From positions 31,301,247-31,365,246 of the forward strand of contig NC_079488.1 in NCBI RefSeq assembly GCF_020520425.1: 64,000 nt of DNA, written 5' to 3'. Positions within the stretch are counted from its first letter, which is position 1. Every line of letters begins with the position of its first letter. This DNA is from Spinacia oleracea. Taxonomy: Eukaryota; Streptophyta; Magnoliopsida; Caryophyllales; Amaranthaceae. The notes beneath the pieces are model-generated. The model saw nothing but the letters and a program-made list of their open reading frames with translations. It was not told the DNA's origin and did no database searches. Shown piece after piece: positions 26,011-35,982 of the stretch. A program made the translations under genes and the position numbers.

Positions 26011-27306
26011 TGTAGCCGCTTGATAGAGGACAGGGTCGCTATGACTGTGGGTTTGATGGAGGCTGTGGCTGAGCTTAATGATCCTCAATCGAAGTTCCTT
26101 CTTCTGCGGTGTTGTGTGGGGGTTAGTCGTTTGTACTTCTCTTTACGGACTTGTCCGCCGCATATGCTCGGGTCTGCTCCTATTTCCTTTGATCTCTCCT
26201 TAAGGAGGGTTCTTTAGGATATTATTGTGGATGGTGGTGCGGGTTTTGGAGATTGGCAGTGGCGATGTGCCACTTTACCTTTTCGTTTGGGTGGATTCGG
26301 GGTCTACACTGCGCAGGATTCTTCCGCATATGCTTTTGTTGCCTCGCGTCTCCAGTCTCTTGGTCTCCAGAACAAACTTCTTGGGCATGGTGGTGACTCT
26401 GGTTTAGGCCTCGCTTGTGATTTAGCTTTAATTTAAATAGCTTCCGGGATTTGTGTCATTTCGATCCTCTCGATCTTTGCCTTGTGGTACCAGCCCCCCC
26501 CGTTTATGAAAAAGTTGGCTACAGTGTACTTTGATATGGTAGAGAAGAAGATGATGGGACAGCACAACCCGAGTTCTAGAGAAAAGGCTATACTCATTAG
26601 CAACCGAGCGGCGCACTCCTTAGACTTCTTGAGAGCCCTCCCTATTGAGGGGTTAGGGCAGACGATGCACCCAAGACAATTCAGGTGTGTTTTGTGTTAT
26701 CGCCTTGCGATTCCTATGTTCCCTCCTGACTTTGCTTGTCCTTGCTGCTCTTCGAAAGTCATGGATCGTTTCGTGGATCACGCTGTGCATTGTGGTAATG
26801 ATGTTGGCCTGAAATTCCGCCATAACTTGGTGCGAGATGTGTTAGGGGATATATGTTCGCAGGCTGGGGTTGTTGTGCAGAAGGAGGTGCCTTTGGGTTT
26901 TCTGTCTGAGGAAGGGAGAGATCTCCGTCCTGCAGACCTTCTTGTCTACTATTGGGACAAAGGGAAGAATGTATGCTTAGATGTCACAGGGATCTCTCCA
27001 TTCACCGGGCCAGGAGTTGATGCTTTTGCTCCTGGGGTTGTTGTCGCTAACGCTGTTGCCAGGAAGAAGAAGAAGTATGAGGCGAAGTGCATAGACAACG
27101 GGTATGGTTTTATCGCTTTTGCTTTCTCCACCTTTGGAGAACTAGGGTGTGATGCCCTCGAGTTCATGGCTAGGGTCTCACGGGTAGCTCAGAGTAACAC
27201 GGCTGCTGCTAACATTCGTTCTTTTCTTTTTCATCGTTTGTGTTTTGCTTTGAATAAGGGTGTTGGAGCCCAATTAGTGGCTAGGCTCACATCCAACTTT
27301 GTGTAA
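26011..27306 (+). pseudogene. Reverse-transcriptase-type protein, C-terminal part with possible restriction-like endonuclease (copy 2)
   Basis: This is a 5'-truncated copy of a protein often annotated in plants as a putative reverse transcriptase; the polymerase domain is missing. The frame has a TAG at 26215-26217, a stop and shift near 26432, and a shift at a C8 run (26494-26501). It is then open to TAA (27304-27306). In the open part, a Cys-rich site (CVLC, then CPCC with x9 and HAVHC) is followed by RHN and RPADLLVY with LDVT 14 residues on. This order resembles the zinc-knuckle, RHD and PD-x12-14-D motifs of R2-type non-LTR endonucleases. The match is mine and untested. Confidence 0.6.
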
Positions 27307-27314
27307 TCGTTTCT

Positions 27315-27325
27315 TCTTCATAATC

Positions 27326-27380
<55 letters not shown>

Positions 27381-27885
27381 TATTAATAATAATAATAATA
27401 ATAATACATTATTATTATTATTAATTACTATTTATTACTATTATTGTTATTATTTATATTATTATATTACTTATTATTTATATTTATAATTATATTATTA
27501 TTATATATAACTAATTATTTATCATTAATTACTATAATTTACTATTTATCATTTATTATTATTTTTTAGTTATTAATTACGGTTTATTAATTGCTTAGTT
27601 ATTAATTATTTAGTTATTAATTAATAATATGAATTATTTTTAACATTTATCATTTATTATATTATGTAGTGATTAATTACAGATTATTATTATTTATTAT
27701 TTAGTTATTAATTATTCTTTAATTATTTATTTAGTTATTAATTAATATTTTTATTATTATTTTATAATTAACTAGAGATTACTAATTAAGGAGTATTAAT
27801 AATTAATAATTTATTATTAATTATTAACCATATATTATTTATTATTTTATTTATTATTTATTATTTATTTCAGTAACATTCTATT
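27315..27885. repeat. AAT microsatellite and long ATT/TTA-rich tract
   Basis: A pure AAT run (about 27327-27420) passes into ATTATTATT and then about 460 bases made almost only of TTA, ATT and TAT words. It contains no gene. The change from AAT to ATT gives an inverted arrangement that could fold back. Confidence 0.9.
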
Positions 27886-28005
27886 ACGTTAAGTTAAGTT
27901 TGGTTCAGTTCAATTCAGTTCAGTTAATTTTATTTCAGTTCATCTCTAAAGAACATGGCCTTATTTCGTATAAGAAAGCAAAAATCTTATTTTAAGTGGT
28001 TTATA

Positions 28006-28256
28006 CTCCCCCCGTCCCAAAATTATAGTCATGGTTGACTAAAAAGATGAGTTTTAAGAAAAGTGGAATATAGAGTATGGGAAAGTGGGAAAGTGGAATG
28101 TAGTGTATGAGAAAGTGTAAAAAGTGGAATATAGTGTAGCCTAAGTGAGAAAGTGTGAAAGTGTATGGGAAATTAATGTCCAAATAAGGAAACAAGACTA
28201 TAATTTTGGGACGCCCGAATTAGAAAACAGGACTATAAGTTTGGGACCGGAGTGAG
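28006..28256. mobile_element. Stowaway-like MITE
   Basis: Starts CTCCCCCCGTCCCAAAATTA after TA and ends TTTGGGACCGGAGTGAG. The terminal words and the TA flank fit Tc1/mariner-type Stowaway MITEs. The right end is doubled: GACTATAATTTTGGGACG occurs ~40 bases inside. No coding capacity. Confidence 0.75.
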
Positions 28257-28610
28257 TGATAAATATAGTATAGCGAGGTAAAAATTAACTCAAAATGCTT
28301 AAAAATTACCGCGATATACGTAAAAGTTATCTATTTTTAGTGATAATTTTTTTTTCATTTTACTAAACATTATTCCTTAAAAGTCACTAATAATATATAA
28401 AAGTAACTATTTAACCCTTCAATGTTTATTCATCAATTTTTTTTTATTTTTTTTATAATATTAAAGTTAACAAAAACATGTTAAAAGTTACAAAAAAATA
28501 GGTAGAAGTTAACTGATACAATAAATTTATTGTATACCTTGTGTGTGCAAGACGTTTTGACGCAAAAAAAAAGCGTAGTATCGAAATTCTTTCACCTATT
28601 CAAAATTACA
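28257..28610. other. AT-rich intergenic DNA
   Basis: I see no gene, repeat array or element border here. Confidence 0.5.
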
Positions 28611-28756
28611 CCCTCCGTATTTTAATACGAGTTACACTAAAAGCGGCCGTATTATTTAACATTAGTTAAATTTTCTATTTTTAGTACTCCGTATATTTTT
28701 TTATCTATTTCATTATTTCTTCCTTACCTCACTCCCTATTATATCACAAATTATTA

Positions 28757-29181
28757 GGTACACCCGGTTGTACGTAGCTCTACATACAACCGGATCATTT
28801 TGTATTTTTTAATCCCTCAAAAAAGCACATTTTCCAGTTTAAAGGCACATTTTCCAATTTAAAAACACATTTTTACAATTTTAATGCACATTTGTTTTTC
28901 CAATATTATGATATTGAATATCTTCTTCCAATTGGGAAAAACCCTGAACTTAAAAGGTGAGCAACCAACATCAGTTTACATATCTTCTCAAATTCTTCGC
29001 GCTCGTATGTTCTTTTGTACTAACAATGTGTTCTTTTGAAATGTATCTGCTTTTAAGCTATAAACATGTACTTTAACCTGTAAAAATGTGCTTTAAATTA
29101 AACTATAAAATTGTGCTTTTTGAGAGGTTAAAAACCAAAACTACCCGATTGTATGTAGAGCTACGTACAACCGGGTGTACC
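28757..29181. mobile_element. MITE with ~45-bp inverted ends, nested
   Basis: Starts GGTACACCCGGTTGTACGTA and ends with the inverted TACGTACAACCGGGTGTACC; complementarity continues for about 45 bases. The interior has AAAGCACATTTTCCA-like repeats on both sides. It lacks coding capacity. The superfamily is not clear. Confidence 0.8.
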
Positions 29182-29336
29182 TTTTACCAATTGTATTATA
29201 TTATTATTTGTTTTTATCTCTTCCGTGCTCCATACAACATATTTACTTACACAATTTTTTCCCATGATAAATAATTTACTCATTATCAATTTCTTAAAAT
29301 GAATAATTAACTCAATACCTCGATCACTTGCAATTA

Positions 29337-29678
29337 CTCCCTCCGTCTCTTTTTGTTCTTTACATTTGGTATTTTGCACTCGTTTTAACGACTAATTAAT
29401 GTATTGAGATTCCTCTATTTTTTTATTAACAAGGAAAATTACGTTTATTAATAATGTTTTCACTTTTATCAAAATCCTGATATTGGGAAAATGAGAAAAA
29501 AAAAATTAATATTCCAATAGAAAAGTGTGAGGGATTAAATGACTCAATGAATTCAATTGGTTAAAATAATAATTTGGTAGAATATAAAAACATTCATCTG
29601 ATAATATAAAAGGAAATTAAAGAATATTTTGGGACACCAATAAAGGAAAATTTAAACAACAAAAAGAGATGGAGAAAG
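29337..29678. mobile_element. Stowaway-like MITE, nested
   Basis: Starts CTCCCTCCGTCTCTTTTTGT after TA and ends ACAAAAAGAGATGGAGAAAG before TA. TA duplication and end sequence fit a Stowaway MITE. No coding capacity. Confidence 0.82.
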
Positions 29679-32097
29679 TAGTTTACTAAATTTAACACAA
29701 ATCTCATAAAACTTTATGCCGGTTAAAGTGTAACTCATACGGAGTATTAAAATACGGAGCAAGTATCTCATCTTATTTTAAAAAAAAATTGAAGAGTTGT
29801 GTTAAGTACTTAAGTGGGTAGATAAAATTATCATTTAGCATATGTTTGGGTAATAAACTATAATAAATTAGATAGAGATAAAAGGATATGAGTCAATCTT
29901 TTAAGGACGACCTAAGAAAGATAAAGCAGTATTTAAGGAAAGAAATATGTAAATGTAAAGTTGACATTAATTGGGTCGTGTCGACTTGAGATGCGGCTGA
30001 CCAAACATGCATGAAAAAGTACGTCTTGACACGAGCAATAAGTCATCGCAATGGGTTAGGCTCATGCCATATTTTTTAAAAAGCACGATACGATAAAACA
30101 CGTTAAATGGATTAGTGAAATAAGGCGTACGTACAAGTGTACAACCAAACACAAGGGCTTGGATTGTGCCTGGACTATCTTTTTGATAAATTTTGGCCCG
30201 ACTTTAAACAAACAAATAGGCTTTAAACGGGGTCGGAGCCGCTTAAACCCAAGACACATGGACTCAACACGAAACCCAACCAATACTTGCCACAGGCCCC
30301 ATCCATCTTTAGGTGTGTATTAGCGTGGGGATTGTTTACGTAAGATCTACCTAGCAATCTAGCATGTAATATTAACTTATTAAGGACTTGACACAATGAC
30401 ACAATACATAGTTTGATAGATTCATGCATGCTTGAGTATTTGATGGGGTCTAGAAATGGATGGAAGTTGTCGCAACATGGTACGATTTAATCTTTGATTA
30501 ACCATTGAATTATATTATTATATCCGACAACGTCTTCTTTAACATATGATTTGGTACCGACAAAAACTATCATTCCATTATTACTTATTCTTGGATATAT
30601 GAAGCCTCTTCAATTCATTCCATCTTTTTAGTTTGTAACTTTTTATGTTTTTATTGTGAATTTTTGGATTCAAGTACACATTCTTGGAGGTCAAACACAT
30701 TATTGGCGATATGGCATTTACAAATCCATTCTATATTTTTTTTAAAAATATTTTCGATTTACAAAACAAAGAAATAATAAACTTCAAACATCAAAATAGT
30801 GGTAGATCTTGATCACTTTTATGAAGGGGTCAGAAGAATTAAGCAATGTAGTATGCAATTTATACAATTTTATACAAAAATTGTAAGGAATCGTAAATAT
30901 AGAACATCCGCTATTGCATACAAACATACGTACTCATTCTGATTCTTTTTATATTGACAGTTATATTTTTAATTTTATTAAGACGCAATAGCCAGACATA
31001 AGAGGCATGAATAAAAGTATTGAAGAAAATTCAAGCCGTATATGATGAATTGACTCTAGTAGACTTATACATGGGTCGAGAAACATGTGGGATATTCGAG
31101 CCCGGCATGGAATTGGACCAACACGACTCGAGCTCAATATGTAATCCTGCCACGTCATGAGAGGCACGTTGAATCACTGATGAGCCATAGGGCATGCATG
31201 AACATATTTTTAGAAACTTAGCACGAACCTAACATGATCATGATAAGATTCACACGTTGACGCCCTTATTTTAACGAATTAACCAAAAAATAATAAATTT
31301 AGTAAGGGGCACGACCCAGAATAGCACGAGGCGTTTTCTCGACTCTTTTTTTCGCAAATGTGTTTGTTGATCAGTATTAATTTATTTACTTTGTATGGAG
31401 AATCACGTTTTGTTATCCTACTCGCTCCATCAGTCTTGTTTTACTTTCAAATGAAACGGATGGAGTAGAAGTTAAAAAACATAATGGGACATGATGATTT
31501 AACACAAAAACTTATCAACAAGTAGTTCCCTAATGATTTTCTTACCATCATCATCATTTCAACACACTAATCTTAGAATTTGTAAATAGACGAATAAAAA
31601 TAAATACAAGGGACTACGAAACAATAACAATCACATTCACGCTTATTAAGATTTCCATGCCTAATGATTTTCCAAGTGAATATAGCCCAACATTTCGCCC
31701 TTGTGGGCCATTGCATTGGTCGGCATGGTAACTAACACCATTTTTATTCCAACGACAATCTAATTATCATGTGCTTTTCGGAGTGTTCAAAGGAAAATCA
31801 TACTAATACCCTCTTCACTTGGCTTCTTGTACATTTTAAAAAAAAGAAAAAAAAAATATATTGACAAGTATATCAAGGAATATGAAATCAATACGAGTTA
31901 GTAGAATTGGTGGGGAACTCGAGTCTCATACTCTCATCTTCTACGTTATGCTAGTGGTTCACGTATTGACCTATATAGTTAAAGTGACTAACCTGAAAAG
32001 GTGTTGGTTTAATAGGGTTATTCCTACCTACTAAAAAAAATTGAAAAAGGATTATATTACAAATATAGTTTTCAAAAGCATAAACTAATTAGGCTAA

Positions 32098-32500
32098 TTA
32101 ATCTTCCTATCAATTTGGAGGATTAGAGTTTAAAGGGTTAAGTACAATTAAATTATACTTCGTACTTGTTAGGTCATTTTAATTACGTACTCATTTCAGT
32201 AATACATTACCGCCTTTACTAATTATCATGGACGATATATTATACTTATTTTGTACATACAATTTTCTCGAACAGCTAAGCGCAACCTAGTAAAAATTAG
32301 GTGAAGAGTGCACAACCACAGATATGAGTAGTAATAGAGTAAATAATTAATCTTTCCTATCAATGAGGAGAATTGTAGAAACTAAAGAGTTACGTACACT
32401 TCAACTATACATTCAATTATGTACTCATTTCAATTAATACATTATTACCTTTACTAATCCGACCATTATACTTACTCATACATTGTAGAGTAGATGTTAG
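32098..32500. repeat. Imperfect tandem duplication, ~250-bp period
   Basis: TTAATCTTCCTATCAATTTG at about 32098 recurs as TTAATCTTTCCTATCAATGA at about 32347. Both are followed by GTACTCATTTCA, ATACATTA, CCTTTACTAAT and ATTATACTTA. The copies are clearly diverged. Confidence 0.7.
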
Positions 32501-33194
32501 CTAGGGATGATAATAAGGATGTTTGCAACTTTTAAGGCAAGTAATTTTGATTCAATTGCTTACTTTTTAACAAACTACTGTTGTATTGTATATGCCGACT
32601 CTCTTAATTATAGTTAGTCAATATATATTCCCATCATTTTAAAATACCAGTAACACTTTATTTTTTACACTGTTCACATTATCTATTTTGTTTGTTTTTA
32701 TAATCGATCTATACTTTAGGAAAAACCTATTCATATGAGATCTTGTTAAATTCATCTTAAAATTTATATTTTGCAAATTTCTTTTTGTTTATTTTTTAAT
32801 TTATTGATAATTAAAATTATTAATGATTCAAATTATACACCGAGAAGCGTGAAAAGTAAATTGTTAGCAACTAAATATATACGGAAGAGTATTTGTAGTG
32901 ATGATGACTCAAACATGACTGAATAATACTCTAGTATGTAGCGCTGCTAATGCTGCCTTAGCAATGAGTAACTAAGATATACTGACATGTTAAAAGATTT
33001 TTAACTAAATATTTATTAATTTCGAGGCATAATTATGAAATTGTTTTTGTCCATAAACGTTGCATGGGAACTGAAGGCGTGACAATTTATTAAATTAATA
33101 GCATTAATATAGCTGTTGTTTTATTATAATTAGTCTACACAAATTATGGGACTAATTTTGTTGTAAGGAGTAGACTGTAGACTCAGTAGAGTGA

Positions 33195-34195
33195 CATTTT
33201 CTATCCTCGATATCATTGATATGGTGTTCAATGCTCGTCTTGGCCTCTTAGGCCATAAATATCTATGATTTTGACATTTTGAAATAAAAAATATATTACT
33301 TTTTGTTATTTTCACCGTTGTTCTTAAAAGTTGCAGCTCAACTAACCTTGTCGAAAATTTACACACTATATGTTGGCCGAAAGTCGGAAGGCACACATTT
33401 GATTGATTTTGGAATTCTTTCTTAAACACATTTTTGCTTGACTTTTTGCTGTATTTACCGCTATAATCATAGGTGTTGCTTGGCTAAGCTTGTCCGGAAA
33501 TTTAGACACTAACCATTGAAACTTGAAAGACATACCTTTAAAAGCTTCTGACACGCATAAAAAATCGTGTTTTTACAATGAATGTGCCTAAATCGACAAT
33601 TGATATGCCGAAATCAATTTTCGATCCGCAAACATTCTTATATCCACAGTGATCGATTTGTTGGAGTAGATAGAGTTATAGAGGGAGGCATTAATATCAT
33701 TGATATGGTTTTCATTGCTCGTCTTTAGCCACAAAGATACGTGATTTCAAAATTTTAGAAAAAAAAACAATTCAAAATGTTTGGTTGACTTTTTATTTTT
33801 TACCGTTGTTCTTAAAAGTTGTTGCTCAACTAACGCTGTCGAAAATTTAGACACTACACATTGGCCGAAAGGCATCTTTGCTTGATTTTCGACTACTTTT
33901 ACCACTATAATCAAAGTTGTTCAAAGTTATTGCTCGGCGGTTAACCATGTCGGAAAATTTAGATACTACCAATTAAAACACATGCGTTTAAAAGGTTTTT
34001 AAACACATAAAATCGTGCTCTTACAATAAATGTGCTTAAATCAACATTTAATATGCCAAAATCGATTCTCAATCCGCAAACATTTTCATATCCACAGTAA
34101 TTGATATGCCAAAATGGATTCCCCATTCGCGAACATTCTCATATCCACATTAATTTGTCGGAGTAGATTGAGTTATAGAGAGAGGCATCAGGCCG
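33195..34195. repeat. Imperfect tandem duplication, ~495-bp period
   Basis: Copy 1 (about 33200-33690) and copy 2 (about 33695-34190) share ATCATTGATATGGT, TTGTTCTTAAAAGTTG, CTCAACTAAC, GTCGAAAATTTA, TTGGCCGAAAG and ATCCGCAAACATT in the same order. They close with GAGTTATAGAG(G/A)GAGGCAT. Divergence is high, so the duplication is old. Confidence 0.8.
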
Positions 34196-34340
34196 ACAAA
34201 AAACATAGTTCTACTGCAGCTCCACAAACCTTTTAAGAAAGATTACACACAATATCAAACCGTACAAAAAAGAGTGATCCAAAATCTATAGTAGTCGTAG
34301 CTGCCTAGCTGGCAGCTGCCTATAATTTACTTGATAAATA

Positions 34341-34668
34341 CTCCCTCCGTCCCGGAATACTTGACCTGTTTTCCTTATCGGGTCGTCCCTTAATACTTGA
34401 CCTGTTTCTAAAAATGGAAATATTCTAACAATATTATATTATTTCTCACTCCACCTTTATTAACCCACATACCCCCTACTCCATACAAAAAATAATTAAA
34501 AATTCAACCCCTACTCTCCCCCAACCCCACCTCTTAACCCACCTCCCACTAACTACATTAAAATAATACCCCACTATCAACTAGTACCTATTAAATTAAA
34601 TAAGTCAATTCAAGTTCCTTAAACTCTGTGCCGGTCAAACCGAGTCGAGTATTTCGGGACGGAGGGAG
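34341..34668. mobile_element. Stowaway-like MITE
   Basis: Starts CTCCCTCCGTCCCGGAATAC and ends GTATTTCGGGACGGAGGGAG, with TA on both sides (34339-34340 and 34669-34670). An internal second copy of the TIR-adjacent word TACTTGACCTGTTT is present at the left. No coding capacity. Confidence 0.9.
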
Positions 34669-34702
34669 TAACCTTTAAAAGAAACAACAATCATACTGCG
34701 TA

Positions 34703-34984
34703 CTTCCTCCGTATTTTTTTAAGAGATACACTTGGTTGGGCACGGGTCTTAAGAAGAATAAATTAAAGAAGTGGGGTTGGAGTAGATATTTTAATAAATA
34801 AGTACATTGGGGACCATGTCCTTTTGAACAAATGGAGGTGGGGGTGGGGTGGGTATAGTTGTAAAATTATTTTTTAATTGGATGGTGGGTCATAAAGTGT
34901 AGTAGATATATTATTTAATTAGGTGGTGGGGTTGATAAGTTACCAAAAATGGCAAGTGTATCTCTTAAAAAAATACGGAGGGAG
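34703..34984. mobile_element. Stowaway-like MITE
   Basis: Starts CTTCCTCCGTATTTTTTTAA with GAGATACACTT and ends with the inverted complement, finishing AAATACGGAGGGAG. TA flanks on both sides (34701-34702 and 34985-34986). It lies only 34 bases from the previous MITE. Confidence 0.9.
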
Positions 34985-35010
34985 TAATAAACAACAAGTT
35001 AACTATATTT

Positions 35011-35220
35011 CTTCTCCGTTTCCTAAATATTGTACCGTAATACGTTAATTTTTACGCTTTAAACATATGACTTTGACACTTAATATCTCAAATTAATTAT
35101 CCATAAATAAAAATTATTAAAATTGTTATTTATTAGAAACTATATATCAATATAATTACAAAAGATGGTCAAAACTTATGGTGTAAAAGTCCAAACGGTA
35201 GATATTTAAGGAACGAAGGA
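35011..35220. mobile_element. Probable MITE
   Basis: CTTCTCCGTTTCCTAAATAT at the left is mirrored by GATATTTAAGGAACGAAGGA at the right, and the inner TTGTACCGT by AAACGGTA. Ends are imperfect, so it is older than its two neighbours, or a different family. Confidence 0.6.
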
Positions 35221-35914
35221 AATATAATAGTTTCAGCTTCTTTTTGTTGAAGTTTTCAAAATTGACATCATTACTATAGGTATAACTATTAATCGGGATT
35301 CGGGGTGTATTCTGGGTGGATAGGTTCCAATTCCCTCTCAAATTGTTGTTGTAGGGGATAAAACACGCGGTCCGCCCTACCAAGTTCAATCTCAATCACC
35401 ACTGAACCAACTGACAATTATCCCAATTTTTTAACTTAAGATTCAATCTAAATCATATCGGTACTTATAATTTACAAAACCAAAAAACCAAAAACTAAAA
35501 ACTGAAAACTGAAGGTAACATTAATGAAAACATTAATATCTAACAACGTGCATTAATGAAAACATTTTAATTTTGTTGTTGTGGCCTTGATCTCATGATC
35601 TTCCCAGCAAACCAGGAGACCACTTCTTTGGCACGCCCATTAGGCTAGCAGCAGCAGCAGCATCAGCATGGCACATCATTTTATATTTTCACATGAACCA
35701 CTTATTGGTATCATTGCATCTATTCAAGCATGCCCATTTAACCCACCCATTTTATCCAATTATCTTTTTTTTTTCATTTTTAATTGTTTCAATTCATTTT
35801 GTTTCCATATATATACTTCACCAAATCTTGTCAAGCAGTAGAATTCTCAAACTTATTACAAACACTATTTCTCTCTCTCACTCTCCTTTAAGTATAATAG
35901 TTTCCTAGAGAGTT
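35221..35914. other. Upstream region of the SAMDC gene
   Basis: It contains AT-rich DNA, a short CAG run (35648-35663) and a C/T-rich tract CTCTCTCTCACTCTCC (about 35870-35887) just before the TATA box. No recognisable form of the conserved SAMDC upstream ORF is present. A 71-codon pyrimidine-rich ORF (35693-35908) has no similarity I recognise. Confidence 0.5.
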
Positions 35915-35925
35915 TATATAAATAA
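35915..35925 (+). promoter_or_regulatory. Probable TATA box of SAMDC
   Basis: TATATAAATAA lies about 65 bases before the ATG, after a C/T-rich tract. If used, transcription would start near 35945 and leave a leader of only about 40 bases. An upstream start with an intron in the leader, as in many plant SAMDC genes, cannot be excluded. Confidence 0.5.
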
Positions 35926-35982
35926 ACTCGATAAAACGTTACGGTACGTTAACAACGTTTTGTGATTTGATTATATTAAGTA

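Larger units (their letters stand above)
25546..27960. mobile_element. Composite element with GGCCATG inverted ends and TTA target duplication
   Basis: The left end reads TTA|GGCCATGG, then a TTCAGTTCAGTTCAATTCAA stretch and CTTAACTTAAC. The right end, reversed, reads TAA|GGCCATGTTCTTT, then the same GAACTGAACTGAA-type stretch and CTTAACTTAAC. Both sides have TTA (25543-25545 and 27961-27963). GGCC ends with a TTA duplication fit PIF/Harbinger-like elements, but no such transposase is seen. Inside are two fragments of reverse-transcriptase-type protein, each followed by AAT repeats, and ~470 bases of ATT/TTA-rich DNA. It may be a foldback or MITE-like carrier, or the ends may belong to a retroelement family with unusual structure. 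Confidence 0.6.
28611..29760. mobile_element. Outer MITE containing two further MITEs
   Basis: The left end CCTCCGTATTTTAATACGAG with GTTACAC is mirrored at the right end by GTGTAACTCATACGGAGTAT with TAAAATACGGAG. Between them lie two other complete elements (28757-29181 and 29337-29678). Without these it would be about 380 bases, a normal MITE size. The exact ends and target duplication are uncertain by a few bases. Confidence 0.65.
29761..34340. other. AT-rich intergenic DNA with two old duplications
   Basis: No gene or RNA was found in this 4.6 kb. At 31430-31470 a 50-base inverted pair (CTACTCGCTCCAT and ATGGAGTAG) may be a MITE relic. Degenerate GC-richer patches with ACGAG/GGCACGA words (30000-30300, 31040-31340) look like old repeat debris. 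Two local duplications are listed separately. Confidence 0.6.

Noticed and set aside
31425..31475. Short inverted pair CTACTCGCTCCAT/ATGGAGTAG as a complete MITE
   Set aside because: Only about 50 bases in total, without target duplication; at most a relic.
35693..35908. 71-codon ORF upstream of SAMDC as a regulatory upstream ORF
   Set aside because: Its sequence does not resemble the conserved SAMDC upstream peptide, and it lies before the probable TATA box.
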